7,860 bases of DNA. It comes from Gammaproteobacteria bacterium UBA3532 (GTDB lineage Bacteria; Pseudomonadota; Gammaproteobacteria; Enterobacterales; UBA3532). Of this stretch, positions 1 through 6,353 are shown one piece after another (the first letter of the stretch is position 1; each line of letters opens with the position of its first letter). The notes under the pieces were generated by a model, which was not told where the DNA came from, did no database searches, and saw only the letters and a program-made list of their open reading frames with translations. Where the stretch lies: the NCBI GenBank assembly GCA_002376965.1, contig DFOV01000039.1:1-7860 (forward strand), in the 5' to 3' direction. Both the position numbers and the translations under genes were made by a program.

Positions 1-318
1 TTGACCCGCGTAGTTATTCTGAATGCGTTACCTGGGATATTCTCAGCGATTATGATGGGGCTGGGTCGTGCAGTTGGTGAGACCATGATTGTTTTAATGG
101 CAACAGGGAACACCGCAGTAATGGATTTAAGTATCTTCCAAGGCATGCGGACGCTATCAGCAAACATAGCTGTAGAAATGCCTGAATCTGAAGTTGGCAG
201 TACGCACTACCGCGTGCTATTCCTCGCTGCGTTGGTGTTGTTTGTTTTCACCTTTGTATTTAATACCTTTGCGGAAGTGGTTCGAACCCGCTTGCGTAAG
301 AAGTATACCACTCAATAA
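1..318 (+). CDS. pstC: Phosphate ABC transporter permease PstC, 3' part only
   Basis: This is the C-terminal 105 residues of an inner-membrane permease; the gene runs off the left edge, so the TTG at base 1 should not be read as its start. PstC pairs with PstA to form the channel of the high-affinity phosphate importer PstSCAB. The visible part carries the coupling-loop region of binding-protein-dependent permeases, with the segment LPGIFSAIMMGLGRAVGET at residues 10-28, which contacts the ATPase PstB. A final hydrophobic helix follows at about residues 72-93, then a basic cytoplasmic tail (RTRLRKKY), as is usual for this family. pstA begins 14 bases after the stop with its own Shine-Dalgarno sequence. 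Identity rests on this conserved tail and on the following pstA-pstB-phoU order, so the assignment is firm although most of the protein is outside the window. Confidence 0.93.
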   Translation: MTRVVILNALPGIFSAIMMGLGRAVGETMIVLMATGNTAVMDLSIFQGMRTLSANIAVEMPESEVGSTHYRVLFLAALVLFVFTFVFNTFAEVVRTRLRKKYTTQ

Positions 319-320
319 CC

Positions 321-325
321 AGGAG
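321..325 (+). promoter_or_regulatory. Shine-Dalgarno sequence that decides the pstA start
   Basis: The sequence AGGAG lies 7 bases before the ATG at 333 but only 4 bases before the in-frame GTG at 330. Normal spacing is 5-9 bases, so the ATG is the better start. The two choices differ by one residue. Confidence 0.75.
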
Positions 326-332
326 ATTAGTG

Positions 333-1976
333 ATGAAAACATGGTTTAAGAGCGGTCAGCCATGGATTTGGTTGAGTGGAGGGGCGATAGGGATATGTCT
401 GGTGGCCGTAATCGGTCTTTTGCTACTGATTGCGGTTCGCGGGTTGAGCTATTTCTGGCCTAGCGATATTCAAAGCATCGTATATGTTGAGCAAGATGGT
501 TCTGAGAAAAACATCATAGCTGAAATATACGAAGAGACAGAGGTTGAAGCCGCTCAGCTTCGTCAAGCGGGAATGAGCGTTGAAGGCGATGATTTGATTC
601 CACGCTACTTGCTTAAAACTGGAAATCGAGAACTTTATGGTCTCGATTTTAGGACAGTTATTCAACCTGGTATCAAGTCTATTTCTCAACCCGAAGATAT
701 TGTTGTGCTCGAAAGAACCGAATGGGGCAATTTCTACGGTTATATTGAGCATCTGACAATAGATGGTGAGAAAGTTGACCAAGATACGTGGCAAGCACTC
801 GAGAAGCAGTTGGAGCGAGCCGACACTATACGTGAGTCTATTCACCATGTTGAGCGCAGTGAAATCGGTGCTATCAACTATCAGCTGGAAAAATTGCGCC
901 TAAAACAACGCCGGTATGAATTGGAGCATGCACTTACACCTGAAGTTATTGCCGATTTAGAAGAGGAAAAAGCGGTTCTCAATCAGCAGTACAGCGTATT
1001 GATGGAAAAGCTGGGACAACTTTATACCGAAATTCGTAAGAATACTGTCACTATGCGAGAGGCCGAAGGAACGGTAAAAGATATCAATATAGCCAATATT
1101 GTTTCTGCGCTACAGCCTAACCAGTTGGGAGTGTTTGGGAAATTGGGAGCCTATTTTGGAAAAATAGGTGAATTCCTCCTTGATGAACCTCGTGAAGCAA
1201 ATACCGAGGGCGGCGTGTTTCCTGCTATATTCGGCACTGTGATGATGGTACTGCTTATGGCAGTGGTAGTGACTCCGTTCGGTGTTATTTCAGCGATATA
1301 TTTAAGGGAGTACGCTAAACAAGGTCCAATTACCCGACTGATTCGTATTTCTGTAATCAACTTAGCCGGTGTTCCATCCATTGTTTATGGTGTTTTTGGG
1401 CTAGGCTTTTTTGTTTACTTCCTGGGGGGAAGCATTGATGCTTTATTTTATCCAGAGGCATTGCCTGCGCCAACTTTCGGTACGCCTGGTCTATTTTGGT
1501 CATCATTAACACTTGCTCTGTTGACTGTTCCCGTCGTTATTGTAGCAACAGAAGAAGGTCTCGCCCGCATTCCTAGAGCAATTCGCGAAGGCAGTCTGGC
1601 ATTGGGGGCAACCAAAGCCGAAACGCTATGGCGGGTGGTTATCCCAATGTCGAGCCCTGCTATGATGACGGGATTAATACTGGCTGTTGCTCGCGCTGCC
1701 GGTGAGGTTGCACCGCTAATGCTGGTTGGTGTCGTGAAGCTTGCTCCAACACTGCCGTTGGACGGCAATTTCCCGTTCTTGCATCTAGATCGTAAATTCA
1801 TGCATTTAGGATTTCATATTTATGATGTTGGCTTTCAAAGCCCGAACGTCGAAGCTGCGCGACCATTGGTATATGCAACCGCATTTTTATTAGTATTGGT
1901 TATCGTATTATTGAATCTGGCGGCGATTTCTATACGTAATCGTTTACGAGAAAAGTATAAAGCCCTGGAGAGTTAA
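333..1976 (+). CDS. pstA: Phosphate ABC transporter permease PstA, long form with periplasmic coiled-coil insert
   Basis: Inner-membrane permease that with PstC moves phosphate from PstS into the cytoplasm. At 547 residues it is nearly twice the usual PstA length of about 280-300. An N-terminal membrane helix lies at about residues 13-36. A hydrophilic region of about 250 residues follows (about 40-290), including a charged, Leu/Glu/Arg-rich probable coiled coil at about 152-246. The permease core begins near residue 295 with membrane helices around 296-322, 340-365, 388-405, 442-470 and 512-533. The coupling (EAA) segment is clear at 419-461, with the landmarks EGSLALGATKAETLWRVVIP and GEVAPL. 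The long form with an N-terminal extra domain (DUF3333 type, by recollection) is known in Pseudomonas and relatives. By helix polarity the insert should be periplasmic, which is inference. pstB follows after 3 bases, so translation is probably coupled. Confidence 0.93.
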   Translation: MKTWFKSGQPWIWLSGGAIGICLVAVIGLLLLIAVRGLSYFWPSDIQSIVYVEQDGSEKNIIAEIYEETEVEAAQLRQAGMSVEGDDLIPRYLLKTGNRELYGLDFRTVIQPGIKSISQPEDIVVLERTEWGNFYGYIEHLTIDGEKVDQDTWQALEKQLERADTIRESIHHVERSEIGAINYQLEKLRLKQRRYELEHALTPEVIADLEEEKAVLNQQYSVLMEKLGQLYTEIRKNTVTMREAEGTVKDINIANIVSALQPNQLGVFGKLGAYFGKIGEFLLDEPREANTEGGVFPAIFGTVMMVLLMAVVVTPFGVISAIYLREYAKQGPITRLIRISVINLAGVPSIVYGVFGLGFFVYFLGGSIDALFYPEALPAPTFGTPGLFWSSLTLALLTVPVVIVATEEGLARIPRAIREGSLALGATKAETLWRVVIPMSSPAMMTGLILAVARAAGEVAPLMLVGVVKLAPTLPLDGNFPFLHLDRKFMHLGFHIYDVGFQSPNVEAARPLVYATAFLLVLVIVLLNLAAISIRNRLREKYKALES

Positions 1977-1979
1977 CAA

Positions 1980-2843
1980 ATGAGTGGTACACCTGTTATG
2001 AGTCAAGTTCAACAGCCCGAACCCAAGGGGCATTCTATTGATATGTCTAGCTTGTCTACCGGTCGAGAGAAGAGCTCTCTTTCCGAAGAAACGATTTGTC
2101 TGACAGCAAATGATTTAAGTTTGTTTTATGGTGAGAAGCAGGCGCTTTTTAATGTCAGCATGCAGATCCCCAAAAATAAGGCCACGGCTTTCATTGGTCC
2201 AAGTGGTTGCGGTAAATCGACACTATTACGTTGTTTCAACCGCATGAATGATTTGATCGACGATGTCACGATTAAAGGTGAAATCCTGCTGGATGACGAA
2301 AACATTCTTGATAAGCGAGTGAATGTTGCGGATTTGCGTCGCAATGTGGGCATGGTATTTCAGAAACCAAACCCGTTTCCGAAGTCTATTTATGAAAATG
2401 TCGCTTACGGATTGCGCATTCAAGGCATTAACGATCGCAAAATACTGGACGAGACGGTAGAAAAGTCTCTGAAAGGAGCTGCATTATGGGATGAGGTTAA
2501 AGACCGGCTTAGCGAAAGTGCCTTGGGTATGTCGGGCGGTCAGCAGCAGCGTTTGGTTATTGCGCGGGCGATAGCTGTAGAGCCTGAAGTGCTTTTGTTA
2601 GATGAGCCCGCGTCAGCACTTGATCCGATTTCGACGCTAAAAATCGAAGAGTTGATCCACGAGCTTAAAGATAAGTATACGATAGTCATCGTTACCCATA
2701 ACATGCAACAGGCTGCACGTGTGTCTGACTACACGGCCTTTATGTATATGGGCAAACTGATCGAGTTTTCTGATACTGATACTTTATTTACGGCACCGTC
2801 ACAAAAGCAAACCGAAGATTACATTACCGGTCGATACGGTTAG
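1980..2843 (+). CDS. pstB: Phosphate ABC transporter ATP-binding protein PstB
   Basis: Cytoplasmic ATPase that drives phosphate import through PstC/PstA. All nucleotide-binding motifs are present in order: Walker [10 protein letters not shown] at residues 73-81, Q-loop Q128 in [12 protein letters not shown] signature MSGGQQQR at 184-191, Walker B LLLDEP at 205-210 with catalytic E209, D-loop SALD ending at D215, and switch H240. The motif RCFNRMNDL after Walker A and the ending DYITGRYG are typical of PstB. The protein has 287 residues against about 257 in E. coli, because about 40 polar residues precede the conserved domain. The start at 1980 has GGAG 9 bases upstream. In-frame ATGs at 1998 and 2043 would shorten the extension but have no better ribosome site that I can see. 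It lies 3 bases after pstA and 15 bases before phoU. Confidence 0.96.
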   Translation: MSGTPVMSQVQQPEPKGHSIDMSSLSTGREKSSLSEETICLTANDLSLFYGEKQALFNVSMQIPKNKATAFIGPSGCGKSTLLRCFNRMNDLIDDVTIKGEILLDDENILDKRVNVADLRRNVGMVFQKPNPFPKSIYENVAYGLRIQGINDRKILDETVEKSLKGAALWDEVKDRLSESALGMSGGQQQRLVIARAIAVEPEVLLLDEPASALDPISTLKIEELIHELKDKYTIVIVTHNMQQAARVSDYTAFMYMGKLIEFSDTDTLFTAPSQKQTEDYITGRYG

Positions 2844-2858
2844 GCAGGGACTAAAATC

Positions 2859-3563
2859 ATGGTTACAAAAGAACATATATCATCAAAATTTGACGCGGAA
2901 CTCGAAGATATTCGCAACTCATTGATGCAAATGGGTGGCTTGGTCGAAAAGCAGCTGAGTTTTGTAGTTGAAGCCTTGGCCAAAGGCGATGCAGACTTGG
3001 CTGAAGAAATCGTCGATACAGAAGAAAGTATTGATCGCATGGAAATGGCTATCGATGAGCAGTGTATGCGCATCATTGCGCGTCGCCAACCAACAGCGGG
3101 TGATTTACGCTTGGTTATTTCTATCTCCAAAACAGTTGCTGAATTGGAGGCTATTGGTGATGACTGCAAGCGTATTGGTTATGCTTTAAAAGATATCATT
3201 GACAAAGGCTATGACAAAAGCATGTTATTGCCAGCGCGCCACCTGGGAAACAGCACCAAAACAATGGTGAAACGCTCATTGGACAACATGGCTCGTTTAG
3301 ATGCTGATGCAGCGTTGTCTGTGCTTCGCAGCGGCGATGATATCGATACCGAATATGAAGCCCTGATGCGCCAACTCGTTACCTTTATGATGGAGGACAG
3401 TCGCTCGGTTCCTAAGGTGCTGGATGCTATCTGGATTGCGCGCTCTTTCGAGCGTATTGCCAGCCGCGCCTTTAATATGAGCCACCACTGTATCTTTCTG
3501 GTGGCTGGAAAAGATTTGCGTCATCGCTCGATTGATGATGTCGAGGCGGCAATCTCCGACTAA
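2859..3563 (+). CDS. phoU: Phosphate-signalling protein PhoU
   Basis: Peripheral cytoplasmic regulator that in studied bacteria binds PstB and the PhoR kinase and keeps the Pho regulon silent when phosphate is plentiful. The 234 residues match the normal length (241 in E. coli). PhoU is a tandem of two three-helix bundles, each with an acidic metal-binding E/DxxxD motif. Repeat one has it intact at E97-D101 (ELEAIGDDCKRIGYAL). Repeat two reads FERIASRAFNMSHH from residue 197, so the expected aspartate is S202 and the usual GD(H/R) step is replaced by ASR. The closing segment FLVAGKDLRHR (213-223) is typical of the family. AGGGA at 2846-2850 sits 8 bases before the ATG. The gene is the last pst component before a deaminase gene that starts 11 bases after the stop. 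The family call is secure; the effect of the degenerate second motif is unknown. Confidence 0.94.
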   Translation: MVTKEHISSKFDAELEDIRNSLMQMGGLVEKQLSFVVEALAKGDADLAEEIVDTEESIDRMEMAIDEQCMRIIARRQPTAGDLRLVISISKTVAELEAIGDDCKRIGYALKDIIDKGYDKSMLLPARHLGNSTKTMVKRSLDNMARLDADAALSVLRSGDDIDTEYEALMRQLVTFMMEDSRSVPKVLDAIWIARSFERIASRAFNMSHHCIFLVAGKDLRHRSIDDVEAAISD

Positions 3564-3574
3564 ACTCATTATAT

Positions 3575-4045
3575 ATGAGACATGAGTATTTTTTAGAACA
3601 AGTAGTTAATAATGCCCGAGTTAACGTGAGTGACGGGGGAGGGCCTTTTGCTGCCCTTGTTGTTTGCGCTGGCAAGATCATTGGTAGCGGAGTCAACCGG
3701 GTCACATCAATGTGTGATCCGAGTGCCCATGCTGAGGTCATGGCAATCAGAGATGCCTGTAACAAGCTGAGCTCACACCAGCTTACAGGTTGTATTCTCT
3801 ACTCTAGTTGCGAGCCTTGCCCAATGTGTTTGGGGGCTATCTATTGGAGTCGACTGGATAAAGTCTATTACGCAGCAACTCATCAACAGGCTGCGCAGGC
3901 TGGTTTTGATGACTCTCATATCTATCAACAAATAAACGTTGAGCCGGGTAACCGGGTTATCCCCTTCCAACATATGGCCCTATCAAGCGCGTTCAAGCCT
4001 TTTGAAGCTTGGAATGATGCTGCGGGCAGTCGCATAGACTACTAG
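3575..4045 (+). CDS. guaD: Guanine deaminase of the cytidine-deaminase fold (GuaD/Gde type)
   Basis: Predicted cytoplasmic zinc enzyme that hydrolyses guanine to xanthine and ammonia in purine salvage. The zinc and catalytic signature is complete: HAE with H52 and proton shuttle E54, and PCPMC with C82 and C85. It matches Bacillus subtilis guanine deaminase, as I recall it, over its whole 156-residue length: GGPFAALVV near the start, DPSAHAEVMAIRDAC, CILYSSCEPCPMCLGAIYWSR, AGFDDSHIY and a C-terminal tyrosine. FDDS (111-114) and the last tyrosine (Y156) correspond to residues that close the guanine pocket in the Bacillus enzyme. This argues against tRNA adenosine deaminase TadA, which shares the signature but lacks that tail. 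No clear Shine-Dalgarno sequence precedes the ATG; the only other nearby ATG (3582) is out of frame. With 11 bases from phoU and a terminator just after, it should be transcribed with the pst operon. Confidence 0.85.
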   Translation: MRHEYFLEQVVNNARVNVSDGGGPFAALVVCAGKIIGSGVNRVTSMCDPSAHAEVMAIRDACNKLSSHQLTGCILYSSCEPCPMCLGAIYWSRLDKVYYAATHQQAAQAGFDDSHIYQQINVEPGNRVIPFQHMALSSAFKPFEAWNDAAGSRIDY

Positions 4046-4085
4046 CCATACCCATTTACGGTCACACTAGCCCAAGTGGGGACAG

Positions 4086-4110
4086 AGAGCGGCAAAAAGT
4101 TGCCGCTTTT
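4086..4110 (+). terminator. Intrinsic terminator of the pst-phoU-guaD operon
   Basis: A perfect 7-bp stem, GCGGCAA (4089-4095) with TTGCCGC (4100-4106), encloses the loop AAAG and runs directly into TTTT (4107-4110). Pairing can extend outward by A-T and G-T pairs to 4086. It lies 40 bases after the deaminase stop and separates the phosphate operon from the next unit. Confidence 0.9.
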
Positions 4111-4141
4111 GTGAACCACATCTATTTTATGTACAAAAAAT

Positions 4142-4165
4142 AGTCTATACTGGTGTAGAGTCTAG
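4142..4165 (+). promoter_or_regulatory. Candidate promoter of the rod-like/metalloprotease unit
   Basis: TATACT (4146-4151) is a good sigma-70 -10 hexamer about 30 bases before the next start codon. No convincing -35 lies 16-18 bases upstream, where the sequence is simply AT-rich. An imperfect dyad, TCTATAC (4144-4150) against GTGTAGA (4153-4159), overlaps the -10, and AGTCTA is repeated at 4142 and 4159. These could be an operator, but both could arise by chance. A promoter is expected here because a terminator lies just upstream. Confidence 0.4.
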
Positions 4166-4181
4166 TTATAGGTATACCCAT

Positions 4182-4445
4182 ATGAGAATCGATAACCCAT
4201 TAAATGTATTTGATACTGGTGTACAAGGACTACAAGCATCGCAACGACAAGCTGAATCAGCGGCTTCCAGCATTGCTAGAGATTCTGCCAAGATACCCGA
4301 TAGCGAACAGCAGGCTGGCAGTGGCACGCAAATAAACCAGTCTCTTGTTGACTTGGCGCGTAGCGAACGTAATTCGGATGCAAATGTTCGAACCATCGAA
4401 GCTGGTGCTAAGACAGTTGGAACAATAATAGATATTAAGGCTTAA
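4182..4445 (+). CDS. Small protein resembling the ends of flagellar rod/hook proteins
   Basis: An 87-residue polar protein with no signal peptide, membrane helix or cysteine. Its layout recalls axial flagellar proteins (FlgB/FlgC/FlgE family) without the middle domain. The N-terminal helix-forming part (10-36) has GVQGLQASQRQAESAASSIA, like rod-protein N-termini where a Gly-rich start is followed by an Ala/Gln-rich heptad helix and IA. The C-terminal part (50-87) has SLVDLARSERNSDANVRTIE and ends GTIIDIKA, like the usual LVxLxxxxxxxxANxKxIxxxxxxLGTLLDI ending. I recall similar short uncharacterised proteins in other gammaproteobacteria. Its role is not known; true rod function is doubtful at this length. 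The ATG at 4182 has AGG 9 bases upstream. The next gene starts 8 bases after the stop, so the two are probably co-translated and functionally linked. Confidence 0.7.
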   Translation: MRIDNPLNVFDTGVQGLQASQRQAESAASSIARDSAKIPDSEQQAGSGTQINQSLVDLARSERNSDANVRTIEAGAKTVGTIIDIKA

Positions 4446-4453
4446 GACACTCG

Positions 4454-5464
4454 ATGGATTTACTCGCTCCAATCCAACTGGTTTCTCCTCATTCGGCAAG
4501 TATTACTGCCGAAGGGGCCAGAGCATCTAATGCGACAGTGGAGCGGGTTCCTGAAGTTCATTCAACTAACACGTCGACAGCTCTTCGCGATGCAACAAGT
4601 CGTACAGCCGGCCCAGATGTCATTATCAATATCAGTGCAGAGGCCGAGAGGCTTAGTCGCCAAACCGGTGGGCATCCTGCTTCCCCTCAGACTAATTCGC
4701 GGCCTTCAAGTGGTGAGCCTGAAGCCGTTTCGGACAACTCGGCTCCGGATACGGAAGCGCCTGATTCTACGGAAACGCAAGGCAGTCGACAAGAAAATAG
4801 TGTAGAGCCCCGCGAAGACGACTCAGCTGACGTCGATGAGCGCAGGGAGCAGCAGCAACAACGTCAAAAAGATATAGAAAATGATATTGAGCAGGAGCAG
4901 CAGCGCCAGATCCAAGAACAAGTCGCTGAATTGAGTAGTCGAGATCGGGAAGTCAGGGCTCACGAATTGGCGCATGCGGCTGTTGGAGGGCAATATGCTG
5001 GCAGCCCCAGCTATGAGTATCAGACTGGACCCGACGGCCAGCGTTATGCGGTAGGGGGTGAGGTGCCGATTGACGCATCCCCCGTATCAGGTGATCCAGA
5101 AGCGACTATTCGCAAGATGCGAATTGTTCAGGCTGCAGCACTGGCACCGGCCGAGCCCTCTGAACAGGATCGGCGAGTAGCAGCCATGGCTGCAAGGGCT
5201 TCGGCAGAGGCGAGTGTGCAACTAGCGACTCAACGAACAGAGTCCTCGTCGTCGACAGAAAATGAATCGGCTGAGGTTCAACCGACTTTGCGAACCAACG
5301 AACAAGAGAATGAAGAGGTTGAGAGCACCGATGGAAGGGATGATGATGATGACGAGGAAGCGTTTGTCGGGTTCCAAAGTATTAACGATGATGTACTCGG
5401 TAGGTTGCTGGGTGAATTTCAAGCTCCCACTAATATTGGTCAAACCATTTCTGAAATTGCATAA
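4454..5464 (+). CDS. SprA-related putative metalloprotease (HELAH motif)
   Basis: 336 residues, probably a zinc-dependent peptidase of the SprA-related / CJM1_0395-type family; no substrate is known to me. The conserved core is about residues 160-260. HELAH at 170-174 supplies two histidine ligands and the catalytic glutamate, then come YEYQTGPDGQRYAVGGEVPID (187-207, in which E203 is a possible third ligand), SPVSGDPEATIRKMRIVQAAALAP and an Ala-rich helix to about 257. The rest looks disordered: Ser/Thr/Glu-rich from 20 to 128, a Gln/Glu/Arg-rich probable coiled coil at 129-160, and an acidic stretch with five aspartates (296-300) before a short conserved-looking tail. A segment VIINISAEAERLSR (56-69) recalls the short LSxEA motifs of flagellar regulators such as FlgM. 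There is no Sec signal and no cysteine. It follows the rod-like gene by 8 bases with only a weak ribosome site. Confidence 0.78.
   Translation: MDLLAPIQLVSPHSASITAEGARASNATVERVPEVHSTNTSTALRDATSRTAGPDVIINISAEAERLSRQTGGHPASPQTNSRPSSGEPEAVSDNSAPDTEAPDSTETQGSRQENSVEPREDDSADVDERREQQQQRQKDIENDIEQEQQRQIQEQVAELSSRDREVRAHELAHAAVGGQYAGSPSYEYQTGPDGQRYAVGGEVPIDASPVSGDPEATIRKMRIVQAAALAPAEPSEQDRRVAAMAARASAEASVQLATQRTESSSSTENESAEVQPTLRTNEQENEEVESTDGRDDDDDEEAFVGFQSINDDVLGRLLGEFQAPTNIGQTISEIA
5339..5353 (+). repeat. Short GAT trinucleotide repeat encoding Asp5
   Basis: Four GAT codons and one GAC code for residues 296-300 of the metalloprotease-like protein, inside its acidic low-complexity tail. Such a tract can change length by slippage without breaking the frame, but it is short and may simply reflect composition. 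Confidence 0.6.
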
Positions 5465-5494
5465 ATGTGCTTAGGCAGGTGAATTTATGCGATT
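5455..5494. repeat. 12-bp inverted repeat across the metalloprotease stop codon and dam upstream region
   Basis: The arm at 5455-5466 pairs with 5483-5494 over 12 positions. All are Watson-Crick except one T-G, and the inner eight (GCATAAAT / ATTTATGC) are perfect. The 16-base loop contains a small TGC-TTAG-GCA dyad. The stop codon (5462-5464) is in the left arm. No T-tract follows, so it is not a standard intrinsic terminator. It ends 5 bases before the dam -10 and its loop covers where a -35 would be, so it could act on dam transcription. Confidence 0.6.
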
Positions 5495-5496
5495 AT

Positions 5497-5505
5497 TGCT
5501 ATAAA
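5497..5505 (+). promoter_or_regulatory. Extended -10 promoter for dam
   Basis: TGCTATAAA fits the extended -10 consensus TGnTATAAT with one mismatch in the hexamer. No -35 match stands 17 bases upstream, which extended -10 promoters tolerate. Transcription would begin near 5511-5513, about 17 bases before the ATG at 5529. That leaves almost no leader for the GTG codons at 5520 and 5523 and supports the later start. Confidence 0.5.
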
Positions 5506-5521
5506 CTCGCGTAAAACGAGT
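5505..5521. repeat. Small inverted repeat at the expected dam transcription start
   Basis: ACTCG (5505-5509) and CGAGT (5517-5521) form a perfect 5-bp stem around a 7-base loop, between the -10 hexamer and the dam start codon. It could be an operator half-site pair or chance; GAG at 5518-5520 is also the nearest thing to a Shine-Dalgarno sequence. Confidence 0.4.
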
Positions 5522-5528
5522 GGTGGCA

Positions 5529-6353
5529 ATGTCAACTAAAACAAAATATGTAAGGCCTTTTCTTAAGTGGGCCGGTGGAAAATATCGAATACTGCCTAAA
5601 ATCCATCAGAGACTACCTAAAGGCAAGCGTTTAGTAGAGCCTTTTGTTGGATCGGGAGTGGTTTTTTTAAATACGCACTTTGATGCCTATCTATTAGCAG
5701 ATATCAATCCTGATTTAATAGACCTTTATAAGGTCATTCAAAAAGAAGGAACTGCCTTTATAGACCATGCGGCTTCTTACTTTGACGGTAGCCACAACAC
5801 AGAAGAATTATACTATTCGCTGAGAGCGCAGTTTAATACCATGCCTTGCTCAGAGGATAAAGGAGCCATTTTTTTATATCTCAATCGTCATGGCTACAAT
5901 GGGTTGTGTCGATACAACAAAAGCGGGGAATTTAATGTTCCCTATGGCCGGTATGTAAAGCCATATTTCCCGCGCAAAGAACTGCTCCATTTTCACCAGA
6001 TCGCTCAGCGAGCAGAATTTATTTGTTGCGGATTTGAGCAGAGCATGGATGCCGCGCAAGAAGGTGATGTGTATTATTGTGATCCGCCGTATGTGCCATT
6101 GAATGTTACCAGCTCGTTTGCGACCTATTATAGTGATGGCTTTTGCTACAGCAACCAGGAGCTTCTGGCGCAAAAAGCCGAGTTTTTGGGTAAAAAGGGA
6201 ATTCCTGTCTTGCTATCAAATCACTTAAATGACTATATTGTAAAAACATATCACCAAGCTGACATCTATTCGTTTGAAGTCCAACGGTTTATCAGTTGCA
6301 AAGGTGAACAGAGAAACTCGGTAAAAGAGGTTTTAGCGCTATATGGAAAATAG
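5529..6353 (+). CDS. dam: DNA adenine methyltransferase Dam (GATC-specific)
   Basis: Transfers a methyl group from S-adenosylmethionine to N6 of adenine in GATC, serving mismatch-repair strand choice, replication timing and gene regulation. The 274 residues closely follow E. coli Dam (278): FLKWAGGKYRILPKI (11-25) including the SAM-binding FxxWxGGK region, PFVGSGVVFLN (38-48, motif I), LADINPDL (56-63), the target-recognition segment from N119 to F147 (RHGYNGLCRYN, then GEFNVPYGRY), catalytic DPPY at 185-188, and SNH (about 231-233). The conserved recognition segment supports GATC specificity. I chose the ATG at 5529; in-frame GTGs at 5520 and 5523 add three residues but lie almost at the predicted transcription start. 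There is no neighbouring endonuclease, so it is an orphan methylase. The usual enterobacterial neighbours (aroB, damX, rpe) are absent, and the next gene overlaps its end by 11 bases. No GATC occurs in its upstream gap. Confidence 0.95.
   Translation: MSTKTKYVRPFLKWAGGKYRILPKIHQRLPKGKRLVEPFVGSGVVFLNTHFDAYLLADINPDLIDLYKVIQKEGTAFIDHAASYFDGSHNTEELYYSLRAQFNTMPCSEDKGAIFLYLNRHGYNGLCRYNKSGEFNVPYGRYVKPYFPRKELLHFHQIAQRAEFICCGFEQSMDAAQEGDVYYCDPPYVPLNVTSSFATYYSDGFCYSNQELLAQKAEFLGKKGIPVLLSNHLNDYIVKTYHQADIYSFEVQRFISCKGEQRNSVKEVLALYGK

Noticed and set aside
423..848. A 141-codon open frame on the minus strand
   Set aside because: It lies wholly inside pstA, in the hydrophilic insert, has no ribosome site I can see, and its product matches nothing I recognise. 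It is a shadow of the long real gene.
4147..4223. Exact 11-base direct repeat ATACTGGTGTA at 4147 and 4213
   Set aside because: A few 11-base repeats are expected by chance in a window this long, and the second copy is in coding sequence (Asp-Thr-Gly-Val). The 66-base spacing is mildly curious but not enough to claim an iteron or operator.
4530..4805. A 91-codon + strand frame inside the metalloprotease gene
   Set aside because: Out of frame with a recognisable protein, with no ribosome site and an irregular basic composition; a shadow frame.
5529..6353. dam as part of a restriction-modification or defence system
   Set aside because: No endonuclease, specificity subunit or other defence gene is adjacent, and the protein is close to housekeeping Dam. 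GATC sites occur throughout the window at an unremarkable density.
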